From: Eubacteriales bacterium
GTDB taxonomy: Bacteria > Bacillota > Clostridia > Lachnospirales > Lachnospiraceae
DNA: 26,777 nt
Direction: 5' to 3'
Assembly: GCA_030536565.1 (NCBI GenBank)
Contig: JAUNPT010000001.1
Span: forward strand, 22,599 to 49,375
Shown piece by piece: positions 1 to 6,210 of this stretch (position 1 is its first letter; every line of letters begins with the position of its first letter). Both the position numbers and the translations under genes were made by a program. Under the pieces are notes generated by a model. It was given only the letters and a program-made list of their open reading frames with translations. It was not told where the DNA came from and did not search any database.

Positions 1-43
1 CACTATCATATCCAGGCCCATACCATCTTAATGTCATATCCAT
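1..43 (-). CDS. uxuA: Mannonate dehydratase, N-terminal fragment (cut by window edge)
   Basis: Only the first 14 codons lie in the window, read leftward from ATG at 43. They encode MDMTLRWYGPGYDS, which matches the typical start of UxuA (an M-x-FRWYG-type opening). An AGGAGG ribosome binding site sits at 53-58, nine bases before the ATG. UxuA dehydrates D-mannonate to 2-keto-3-deoxygluconate in the cytoplasmic glucuronate/pectin catabolic route. The match rests on a short stretch, so the name is probable rather than certain. A promoter with a tandem repeat lies about 110 bp upstream, suggesting substrate-controlled expression. Confidence 0.72.
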   Translation of the reverse strand, partial: MDMTLRWYGPGYDS

Positions 44-149
44 AATAAAAATCCTCCTAAATGAAATATTTAATTATTTCTTTAATTTCGATGCAGCATG
101 GTTCTTACTTCAACCCCTCAGCGCATCAGTTTAATTACCTTATGGCATC

Positions 150-178
150 ATACTAACATGTCAGAACTAACATGTCAA
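150..178 (-). promoter_or_regulatory. uxuA promoter overlapped by tandem operator-like repeats
   Basis: On the minus strand, TTGACA (178-173) and TAGTAT (155-150) are separated by 17 bp, a near-consensus sigma-A promoter whose start would be near 143. Two exact copies of TGACATGTTAGT (minus strand; plus-strand 152-163 and 166-177) lie 14 bp apart, one over the -35 and the other over the spacer and -10. Each core is nearly palindromic (TGACATGTTA). This placement is typical of a repressor site; a GntR-type regulator of hexuronate genes is a guess, not shown. Confidence 0.65.
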
Positions 179-204
179 TATATTTTTTAAAAATATTTTT
201 ATTT

Positions 205-229
205 CTATTTTGTCATGCTTTACCCTCCT
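205..229 (-). other. Strong Shine-Dalgarno followed by a three-codon ORF
   Basis: Minus strand AGGAGGG (229-223), six bases, then ATG-ACA-AAA-TAG (216-205). The ribosome binding site is as good as that of real genes here, yet the frame closes after Met-Thr-Lys. It could be a leader minigene, a remnant of a lost gene, or chance in an AT-rich spacer. Confidence 0.35.
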
Positions 230-319
230 GTATGTATATTTATCTTCCTTTTTTTTAATACTATACCAATTATCCGCACACTGGAGTTTTTATAATTCCA
301 AACTCCTGCTTATATGCAG

Positions 320-348
320 ATTATAACATTATTAATATACAAACACAA
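320..348 (-). promoter_or_regulatory. Second leftward promoter upstream of uxuA
   Basis: Minus strand TTGTGT (348-343), 17-bp spacer, perfect TATAAT (325-320). The transcript would begin near 313, run through a 7-bp hairpin (arms 283-289 and 300-306) and a minimal ORF with a strong ribosome binding site (205-229), and then enter the uxuA promoter region. It may be a distal promoter for uxuA or drive a short leader RNA. Confidence 0.5.
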
Positions 349-375
349 TAATTACTAAAGTACCAGACTTCTATT

Positions 376-472
376 AAAAAAATTTAAGCCACCTTTTTTA
401 TCAGCTTTGAACCGGTCCCTAAATGTCTGACGCTTGGAAACCCGGCTCACTTTAACGATACAAAAGATGGCT
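376..472 (-). ncRNA. Structured RNA or elaborate terminator downstream of sulP
   Basis: Minus strand 472-457 pairs with 402-387 over 16 positions with one U-G wobble and one G-A mismatch. Inside it, 448-442 (GAGCCGG) pairs with 415-409 (CCGGUUC), with another G-U. Both wobbles are valid only for leftward RNA; on the plus strand they would be A-C mismatches. TTAAA and seven U follow the outer stem at 386-376. The 26-nt apical region matches no riboswitch I recognise. It may simply terminate the sulP transcript, or be the 3' part of a small RNA; no clear promoter directly precedes it. Confidence 0.5.
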
Positions 473-537
473 CTCTCTATAAAAAATATTCACTTTTTCA
501 TACTTACCTAACCCTCACAGCCGATACATGTACGCAG

Positions 538-603
538 TTACATATTAGGACGCACATAGGTATCTTCTGTCAGCATGGTAATTTTCTCTGATTTAATTTT
601 CTC
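538..603 (-). other. In-frame 21-codon extension after the sulP stop codon
   Basis: Directly after the sulP TGA (606-604) the same frame stays open for 21 codons to TAA at 540-538. The predicted tail is charged then polar (KIKSEKITMLTEDTYVRPNM after one Glu). It looks protein-like, which suggests the TGA may have cut a once longer C-terminus. A 21-codon open stretch can also occur by chance, so this is only a candidate vestige. Confidence 0.3.
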
Positions 604-2250
604 TCAATTAAGCTTCCTTGCATATCCAAGAGCATCATCGATATTTTCGCGGAAATTGACTTCACCAACCTTAGCTGCAAATCCCGCCTTTTCCATCATC
701 TGTCTTGGCTGCTCCTGAACATGTGAAAGCACAAAAGTTATTCCCTTTTTCTGACAGGACGCCTGTATCTTTTCAAGAGAACGCAGCGCTGTAACGTCCA
801 TGGCCGGCACACCACGCATTCTTATAATGAGCACCTTAATATGTGATTTAAGCTCAATATCCATAAATTTATCCGCTGCCGCAAAAAACATTGGTCCTAC
901 AATTTCATATACAGCTGTATTATCTGGAACCTTCTTAAATCTGATGCTTTCCGGGTCATTATCCTCATCAATATCTTCTCCAAGGTACTTCCACCCTCTG
1001 ATTTCAGTAACATTAGACATTCTGACAAGGAAAAGTATTGCCGCCATAACAATTCCCACTTCAATTGCAACAACAAGATCAAATACAATTGTCAGCACCG
1101 CCGTTGTTAAAAGCACAAGAATATCACTCTTAGGCGCTGTTTTTATAAGATTAACAATGTCTCTCCAGCCGCTCATATTATAAGCAACAATAAAAAGGAT
1201 TGCAGCTATTGCAGGCATTGGAATCCACGCTGCATAAGGCATAAGCACAACAAGCACTAAAAGCAGTGTAACAGAATGTACTAAACCTGCAACTGGAGTA
1301 CGTCCGCCATTTTTGACATTGGCAGCTGTACGTGCAATGGCACCAGTAGCAGGAATACCGCCAAAAAGTGCAGAAACAACATTTCCCGCCCCCTGAGCTA
1401 TAAGCTCCATATTAGGCTTATGACGGCTTCCAATCATACCGTCTGAGACAACACATGAAAGCAGAGATTCAATACCGGCAAGTACAGCAATCGTTAAAGC
1501 ATTAGGGAGCTGGCTGCCAATCATTTCAAGACTAAAATGAGGAAGCGTAATTCCTGGAAGCTTGCTTGAAATAGTATACAAGTCACCAATTGTCTTAACA
1601 TCCATTCCAATTAGTTTAACCATAAGAATTGAAACAACAACTGCAATCAAAGACGCAGGAATCTTTTCAAAAATATATGGCCATACAATAAGTATTGCAA
1701 GCGATACAAGCCCCACAGCTAATGCCTGCCAGTTAAATGTTGATATACTGCTTACACACGCCTCAAGCTTCTCAATAGTCTCCACTGGAGAAGCTGCAAA
1801 TGTAAGGCCTAAGAAATCTTTAATCTGCCCAATCACGATAGTTACTGCAATTCCAAATGTAAATCCAGCTGTAATTGTATATGGGATAAATCTTATAAGA
1901 TTTCCAAACTTCAAAAATCCCATAATAACAAGTATAATACCTGCCATAATTGTAGCCACAGCCAGACCCGCCATTCCATCTGCTGCCACAATTCCGGCTA
2001 CTATCGTTGCAAATGCTGCCGTAGGCCCTGCAATCTGAACACGGCTTCCTCCAAGAAATGAAATTACAAAGCCCGCAAATATAGCTGTGTAAATACCCTG
2101 CTCAGGGCCTACACCCGACGCCAACGCAAGTGCAATTGACAGTGGAAGCGCAATAATCGCAACAATAATACCCGCAACTATATCCTTAACAAGCTGCTCT
2201 TTTGAATAGCTTTTCATAGTATCAAAAAGCTTCGGAATAAACTGATTCAT
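604..2250 (-). CDS. SulP-family anion transporter with STAS domain
   Basis: This 548-residue protein is a normal-length SulP/SLC26 permease of the cytoplasmic membrane, exchanging or symporting sulfate, bicarbonate or other anions; the substrate cannot be read from sequence. The N-terminal Sulfate_transp domain begins near residue 20 with a conserved segment (VAGIIVAIIALPLSIALALA) followed by GVGPEQGIYTA and many membrane segments up to about residue 410. A cytoplasmic STAS domain follows (about 435-545), with the characteristic MDVTAL stretch near the position used for phosphorylation or ligand control in STAS proteins. The ATG follows AAGGAG at good spacing. It has its own promoter in the gap behind the FKBP gene. 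The frame continues past the TGA for 21 codons, so the C-terminus may be slightly shortened. Confidence 0.9.
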   Translation of the reverse strand: MNQFIPKLFDTMKSYSKEQLVKDIVAGIIVAIIALPLSIALALASGVGPEQGIYTAIFAGFVISFLGGSRVQIAGPTAAFATIVAGIVAADGMAGLAVATIMAGIILVIMGFLKFGNLIRFIPYTITAGFTFGIAVTIVIGQIKDFLGLTFAASPVETIEKLEACVSSISTFNWQALAVGLVSLAILIVWPYIFEKIPASLIAVVVSILMVKLIGMDVKTIGDLYTISSKLPGITLPHFSLEMIGSQLPNALTIAVLAGIESLLSCVVSDGMIGSRHKPNMELIAQGAGNVVSALFGGIPATGAIARTAANVKNGGRTPVAGLVHSVTLLLVLVVLMPYAAWIPMPAIAAILFIVAYNMSGWRDIVNLIKTAPKSDILVLLTTAVLTIVFDLVVAIEVGIVMAAILFLVRMSNVTEIRGWKYLGEDIDEDNDPESIRFKKVPDNTAVYEIVGPMFFAAADKFMDIELKSHIKVLIIRMRGVPAMDVTALRSLEKIQASCQKKGITFVLSHVQEQPRQMMEKAGFAAKVGEVNFRENIDDALGYARKLN

Positions 2251-2318
2251 AAATTCTCCTTATGTCTTTTAATTTTATATAAAATATATAAACTTTGTAT
2301 AAAGTCACACAAGGATTT

Positions 2319-2346
2319 ATTATAGCAATAATATGAACATTTGCAA
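2319..2346 (-). promoter_or_regulatory. sulP promoter
   Basis: Minus strand TTGCAA (2346-2341), 16-bp spacer and TATAAT (2324-2319), ending about 70 bp before the sulP ATG. No terminator is visible between the FKBP gene and this promoter, so read-through from upstream is also possible. Confidence 0.6.
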
Positions 2347-2368
2347 TATATTTTCCAAATAAAAACAA

Positions 2369-3538
2369 TTATCCTTCTATTTCAACTGCATTTTCACAAA
2401 TAAATTCTACAACCTTCTTATAGAGTACCTCGTAGCCAACCTCTGCATTCATTTCTTCACCATATGTATCAAGAATATCCTGATAGCTTGTATAACCATA
2501 GTATGAAGCAAGCTCTGTTCCTGTCTCATTAATGTCATCAGCACTTACTACAATATTATTATCTGCAGCAACAATTGTGACAAACATTTTCTCAAAAAGA
2601 TAATCCTTTGAATACTGTTCTGCATATTCATTAAATGCGTCCTCTGATTCAAATCCATATACTGATGAAAGGTATGCTGCAAAATCACTCACTCCATACG
2701 CTGAGCCATAGCTGTTATATTCAGTTTCAATATTTTTCTTCAATGTGCTAAGCAATGAGTCCAGCTCCTCCTGCGGATATGAGCTTGGAGTTAAGTCCTT
2801 CTTTACCTTTTCCCATACAGCTGAATATTTACTGCTGTCAAATTTTGACTTTGCCTGCTCCTCAAGATTGGTCTTAACATTTGACTTCAGGCCAGCGATA
2901 TCTGCTGCTTCAATCCCAAGCGTTGAAGCATTCTGTTCAACCCATGAATCTGTAAGTTCCGGCACAACAGACCTTGAAATCTGTGAAACCTTAACAGTAA
3001 AGATAACGTCTTTTCCGGCAAGGTTTGATGTTGAATAATCCTCTGGGAATGTACATGGTATATCATACTCCTGTCCAACCTGTAACCCTGCAAGCCCCTT
3101 GTCAAGATCTGGGATAAACTGTCCTGAACCTACTGTATAAGTAGCATCTGTGGCTGTTCCACCTGAAAATGCTTCCCCGTCAAGCTTTCCACTGTAGTCA
3201 AGTGTAATTAAATCACCTGTCTGTGTTGTTCCTTCTGTATAAACTGTTGACTTAGCTGTTTTCTGTAAAAGTGTATCAATATAATCATTTATATCCTGCT
3301 CTGAAACCTCAAGCAGAGACCTGTCGACAGTAACCTCCACACCCTTATATTCCGGGAACTCAACCAGCTTTCTGTAAACTGAAGCATTATCTGTAACTGT
3401 TCCAGCATACTGCTCCGCTTTAATTTCTTTATTAACTGTCGATACTGTATCTGCTGACTTGTCATTACCCTTACCACAAGCTGTAAGTGACGCAGCCATC
3501 ATTGCTGCAAGTACCACGCTGAATATTTTCTTTCTCAT
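2369..3538 (-). CDS. Trigger-factor-like FKBP peptidyl-prolyl isomerase lipoprotein
   Basis: The protein (389 aa) is a predicted surface lipoprotein: residues 1-21 form a signal peptide with lipobox LTAC and lipidated Cys21. An FKBP-type isomerase domain spans about 107-187 (TGDLITLDYSGKLDG, then FIPDLDKGLAGLQVGQ). The following helical region to the C-terminus resembles the trigger-factor C-domain. Cytosolic trigger factor has no signal peptide, so this is an exported foldase/chaperone relative, probably helping proteins fold between membrane and wall. I chose the ATG at 3538 because GAAAGGG precedes it at correct spacing; an in-frame ATG at 3559 has no ribosome binding site and would spoil the signal peptide. 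It is divergent from apbE and lies upstream of sulP. Confidence 0.85.
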   Translation of the reverse strand: MRKKIFSVVLAAMMAASLTACGKGNDKSADTVSTVNKEIKAEQYAGTVTDNASVYRKLVEFPEYKGVEVTVDRSLLEVSEQDINDYIDTLLQKTAKSTVYTEGTTQTGDLITLDYSGKLDGEAFSGGTATDATYTVGSGQFIPDLDKGLAGLQVGQEYDIPCTFPEDYSTSNLAGKDVIFTVKVSQISRSVVPELTDSWVEQNASTLGIEAADIAGLKSNVKTNLEEQAKSKFDSSKYSAVWEKVKKDLTPSSYPQEELDSLLSTLKKNIETEYNSYGSAYGVSDFAAYLSSVYGFESEDAFNEYAEQYSKDYLFEKMFVTIVAADNNIVVSADDINETGTELASYYGYTSYQDILDTYGEEMNAEVGYEVLYKKVVEFICENAVEIEG

Positions 3539-3619
3539 AATAAACCCTTTCAAAATCATGCATTATTTGCCGCAGCATACACATTCTGGTTTTATATCTA
3601 ACCGCACTGCGACTTTGCT

Positions 3620-3628
3620 ATTATAACA
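3620..3628 (-). promoter_or_regulatory. Extended -10 promoter of the FKBP lipoprotein gene
   Basis: Minus strand TG-T-TATAAT (TG at 3628-3627, TATAAT 3625-3620) is an extended -10. The -35 region is only a T-run, which fits an extended -10 promoter. The start point would be about 75 bp before the ATG at 3538. Confidence 0.5.
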
Positions 3629-3652
3629 TAATCAATTAAAAAAAAAAGCAGT

Positions 3653-3681
3653 TTCACATTTTTTTCAAATTTTGTTATACT
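3653..3681 (+). promoter_or_regulatory. apbE promoter
   Basis: TTCACA (3653-3658), 17-bp spacer, TATACT (3676-3681), predicted start near 3688, closely followed by AGGAGG at 3692-3697. The very short leader rules out any translation start upstream of 3705. Confidence 0.65.
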
Positions 3682-3704
3682 ATAGCCATTCAGGAGGAAA
3701 ACCT

Positions 3705-4763
3705 ATGCAACGAAAACTTCTACTGCTCATATGCAAGTGTGCATGCAATTGTGTATGCACAATTGCATGCACAATTGCCATACTTGCCAGTACACTGATG
3801 ACAGGCTGTACAGCTAACAATAAAAAAACATCAGTCACCGGATATAAGCTTAATACCATTATCCAGATTGATGCATACAGCAATACAGACGCTGACATTC
3901 TTAACGGTGCTCTCGATTTATGTGATACCTATGAAAAAATGTTTTCACGAACCATGACTGACAGCCTGCTTTATCAGGTCAACAGCCATCAGATTACTGA
4001 AATTCCGCAGGAGCTTGCCCAGCTGATACAATACGGAATTAAATACAGTGAGCTTTCAATGGGTGCATTTGATCTGACAATCGGCAGTATTTCACAGCTT
4101 TGGGATTTTACCGCATCTAAACCGGAGGTTCCAGCTGCCTCAGCTATTGCCAATGCACTTCAATATGTAGATTACACCAGAATTAATCTTACGCAAAACA
4201 AAAGCTCCAAAGCGGCTTCAAATCAGGACAATACATGGAGCATATCAATCCCGGAGGGAACCATAATTGACCTAGGCGCTATTGCCAAAGGATACATTGC
4301 CGACCGGATTAAGGAATACCTTGTGGAAAACGGGGTTAAAAAAGCCATCATTAATCTTGGCGGAAATGTGTTATGCATTGGAAGAAAAACCAATACAAGT
4401 AATTTTTCCATTGGCATAAAAAAACCCTTCAGCGAAAATGGTGAATCTCTTGCAGTTTTATCCCTAGATGATAAATCAGCTGTATCCTCCGGCACCTATG
4501 AGAGATATTTCTACTCAGGGGAAGATTTTTACCACCACATTTTAAATCCATACACTGGCTATCCCTATAATAATGGATTGACTAGTGTAACCATTATTTC
4601 AGACAACTCCATAACTGGTGACTGTCTGAGCACCACCTGCTTTACCCTTGGACTGCAGGAGGGCTTAAAACTGATTGAGTCCACTGATGGCGTGGAGGCT
4701 GTCTTTGTTACAGAGGACAAAAACCTCCATTATTCTTCCGGGGCCAAAGCTTATATCCAGTAA
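3705..4763 (+). CDS. apbE: FAD:protein FMN transferase, lipoprotein
   Basis: ApbE (352 aa) transfers FMN from FAD to a Thr of exported redox proteins (RnfG/NqrC type) outside the membrane. The N-terminus is a lipoprotein signal with lipobox MTGC and Cys35. Family blocks are visible: the region around MGAFDLTIGSISQLWDF, IDLGAIAKGYIADRIKEYL followed by NLGGNVLCIG, SSGTYERYF, HHILNPYTGYP, and a terminal GDCLSTTCFTLG corresponding to the metal-binding A-D-A-L-S-T-A block (here G-D-C-L-S-T-T). The start is the ATG at 3705 after AGGAGG; an upstream TTG frame falls inside the promoter. The signal peptide is odd: seven Cys precede or include the lipobox, and most are encoded by a 16-bp perfect palindrome (3738-3773). 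No FMN-acceptor substrate gene is nearby. Confidence 0.92.
   Translation: MQRKLLLLICKCACNCVCTIACTIAILASTLMTGCTANNKKTSVTGYKLNTIIQIDAYSNTDADILNGALDLCDTYEKMFSRTMTDSLLYQVNSHQITEIPQELAQLIQYGIKYSELSMGAFDLTIGSISQLWDFTASKPEVPAASAIANALQYVDYTRINLTQNKSSKAASNQDNTWSISIPEGTIIDLGAIAKGYIADRIKEYLVENGVKKAIINLGGNVLCIGRKTNTSNFSIGIKKPFSENGESLAVLSLDDKSAVSSGTYERYFYSGEDFYHHILNPYTGYPYNNGLTSVTIISDNSITGDCLSTTCFTLGLQEGLKLIESTDGVEAVFVTEDKNLHYSSGAKAYIQ
3738..3773 (+). repeat. 16-bp perfect inverted repeat inside the apbE signal-peptide region
   Basis: TGTGCATGCAATTGTG (3738-3753) and its exact reverse complement (3758-3773) are separated by TATG. A further partial copy (ACAATTGC) follows at 3772-3779, and GCAAGT (3733-3738) can pair with ACTTGC (3782-3787) outside the core. 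It starts 33 bp after the start codon and encodes codons 12-23. Confidence 0.9.
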
Positions 4764-4835
4764 TACACCATCACTTACCGGATATGAAATTAATATATTA
4801 AAAATACAATCTACTTAAGAAAGAGAAGGTAAATT

Positions 4836-5570
4836 ATGATTAGATTTATTATCCTGCTTTTATTTTTATCAGTTTTTTTTGCATTAAGCCTTATCATGCT
4901 CCCTTTAGAATGGCTTGTAGGAAAAATTAATCAAAATGCCAAAGACCGCAGCAGTCTTGCAATTGTTAAATTCGCATTCAGGGTTGTTCTTGCAATATCC
5001 GGTGTCACAACCACAGTAAAAGGACTTGAAAATATCCCAAGTGATGAACCGGTCCTTTTCATAGGTAACCATAATGGTTTTTACGACATTATTATATCTT
5101 ATGTGTTAATGAAACGTCCTACAGGCTTCGTCGCCAAAAAGGAAATGTGGAAGGTTCCTATACTCCGCCGCTGGATGCAGAACCTCTACTGCCTGTTTCT
5201 TGACAGAGAAAATATGAAAGAAGGCCTTAAAACTATTTTAAAAGGAATAGACTACATTAAAGATGGCAAATCTATAGTAATATTCCCAGAAGGCACAAGA
5301 AACAAAGGAGAACAGGATTTGCTGCCATTTAAAGCCGGAAGCTTTAAATTCGCTGAAAAAACAGGCTGCAAAATAATCCCAATGACCCAGAACAACACAC
5401 AGTATATTTTTGAAAATCAGGCTCCACGCCTTAGAAAAACCCACACTATTATTGAATTTGGCACCCCGATTGACATTAACAGTCTCTCAAAGGAAGACAG
5501 AAAGAATATTTCCAGCTACACACAAAGCATTATCATGGAAACTTATATAAAAAATAAAAATCTGATATAA
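4836..5570 (+). CDS. 1-acyl-sn-glycerol-3-phosphate acyltransferase (PlsC family)
   Basis: This 244-residue membrane-associated enzyme should acylate lysophosphatidate to phosphatidate in phospholipid synthesis. A hydrophobic N-terminal segment (about 3-28) precedes the acyltransferase domain. The catalytic HX4D motif is His79-NGFY-Asp84; the glycerophosphate-binding FPEGTRNKG block lies near 150; the IPM stretch near 183 fits the last conserved block. The length is normal for PlsC. A GAGAAGG ribosome binding site precedes the ATG. It lies 72 bp after apbE on the same strand with no clear terminator between, so the two may be cotranscribed. Substrate choice among lysophospholipids is not visible, so I give no symbol. 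Confidence 0.87.
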   Translation: MIRFIILLLFLSVFFALSLIMLPLEWLVGKINQNAKDRSSLAIVKFAFRVVLAISGVTTTVKGLENIPSDEPVLFIGNHNGFYDIIISYVLMKRPTGFVAKKEMWKVPILRRWMQNLYCLFLDRENMKEGLKTILKGIDYIKDGKSIVIFPEGTRNKGEQDLLPFKAGSFKFAEKTGCKIIPMTQNNTQYIFENQAPRLRKTHTIIEFGTPIDINSLSKEDRKNISSYTQSIIMETYIKNKNLI

Positions 5571-5580
5571 TCCAAAAATG

Positions 5581-5609
5581 TTGGCAATTAACCAATGCTA
5601 TGATATAAT
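5581..5609 (+). promoter_or_regulatory. Promoter of the small membrane protein gene at 5645
   Basis: TTGGCA (5581-5586), 17-bp spacer, TATAAT (5604-5609), predicted start near 5616, followed by AGGAGG at 5629-5634. Strong, near-consensus sigma-A promoter beginning 10 bp after the plsC-like stop. Confidence 0.75.
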
Positions 5610-5644
5610 GTAAACTAGTTTTACATTTAGGAGGATAATTAACT

Positions 5645-6097
5645 ATGCAACCTTGGTTAATAGTATTGCTTGTAATTGCTGCAATATTGCTGGCAGCATT
5701 TATAGCTCTTATGATTTTTGGAAACAAGATGCGTAAAAAGCAGGACGCACAGCAGGAGCAGATTGAAGCGGCAAAACAGACTATGTCCATGCTCATCATT
5801 GATAAAAAGAAGATGAAGTTAAAGGAAGCTGGCCTGCCTAAGATGGTGTTAGAACAGACACCTAAATATCTCCGCTCAAGCAAAATGCCAATTGTTAAAG
5901 CAAAAATCGGTCCCAGAGTCATGACACTCATGTGTGACCCTAAGGTTTTTGAAACTATTCCTGTAAAAGCTGAGATTAAGGCTGAAGTGAGCGGTATCTA
6001 TATTACGGGTGTTAAATCTGTACGCGGCGGGAAGCTTGTTGTTCCAGAGCCTAAGAAAAAAGGTCTCAAGCGTTTCTTTGGAAAGAAAAACAAATAG
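5645..6097 (+). CDS. Membrane-anchored conserved protein of unknown function
   Basis: I do not recognise a named family. The 150-aa product has one N-terminal membrane helix (about 4-26) and then a basic cytoplasmic part: a Gln/Lys-rich coiled-coil-like stretch (33-50), a compact region (about 60-133) with several beta-like strands (KMPIVKAKIGPRVMTLMCD, VKAEIKAEVSGIYITGVKS), and a highly basic tail ending KKGLKRFFGKKNK. N-out/C-in topology is not certain. It has its own strong promoter and AGGAGG ribosome binding site, so it is probably well expressed. pncB follows about 110 bp later behind a hairpin without a U-tract. The basic tail could bind acidic lipid or nucleic acid; that is a guess. 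Confidence 0.75.
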   Translation: MQPWLIVLLVIAAILLAAFIALMIFGNKMRKKQDAQQEQIEAAKQTMSMLIIDKKKMKLKEAGLPKMVLEQTPKYLRSSKMPIVKAKIGPRVMTLMCDPKVFETIPVKAEIKAEVSGIYITGVKSVRGGKLVVPEPKKKGLKRFFGKKNK

Positions 6098-6111
6098 TAC
6101 AAATGAACTAT

Positions 6112-6145
6112 AAAGCAAGTCCGTCATAATGCACGGACTTGCTTT
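6112..6145 (+). terminator. 13-bp perfect hairpin between the 5645 gene and pncB
   Basis: AAAGCAAGTCCGT (6112-6124) pairs perfectly with 6133-6145 around an 8-nt loop. Only three T end the right arm and no U-tract follows, so termination should be partial at best. It may instead be a processing or stabilising hairpin in a shared transcript with pncB, for which I see no good separate promoter. Confidence 0.5.
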
Positions 6146-6210
6146 GTCGCATATACGACGAAATAAAAACAAACAGAGGCTGGCACAATAATCGCCAGAA
6201 TGGAGGTATT

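Larger units (their letters stand above)
44..603. other. 560-bp gene-free stretch between sulP and uxuA
   Basis: No full-length gene is visible on either strand. It holds, right to left, a 21-codon in-frame tail after the sulP stop, a structured RNA/terminator candidate, an upstream promoter with a short hairpin and a three-codon ORF, and the uxuA promoter with its tandem repeat. The remaining bases are AT-rich without further structure that I can support. Confidence 0.6.

Noticed and set aside
1562..2038. A 158-codon open frame on the plus strand within sulP
   Set aside because: It is antisense to a clear SulP transporter, has no ribosome binding site and encodes no recognisable domain; antisense frames of membrane-protein genes often stay open.
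3672..3704. Upstream TTG start extending apbE by 11 residues
   Set aside because: The TTG lies at the promoter -10, upstream of the predicted transcript start, and the AGGAGG site fits only the ATG at 3705.
6139..6210. Upstream TTG start extending pncB by 24 residues
   Set aside because: It falls in the right arm of a hairpin, has no ribosome binding site, and the PncB family begins at the ATG at 6211.
6146..6210. An NAD-sensing riboswitch ahead of pncB
   Set aside because: Only two small inverted repeats are visible and they do not match a known NAD riboswitch layout that I can recall.
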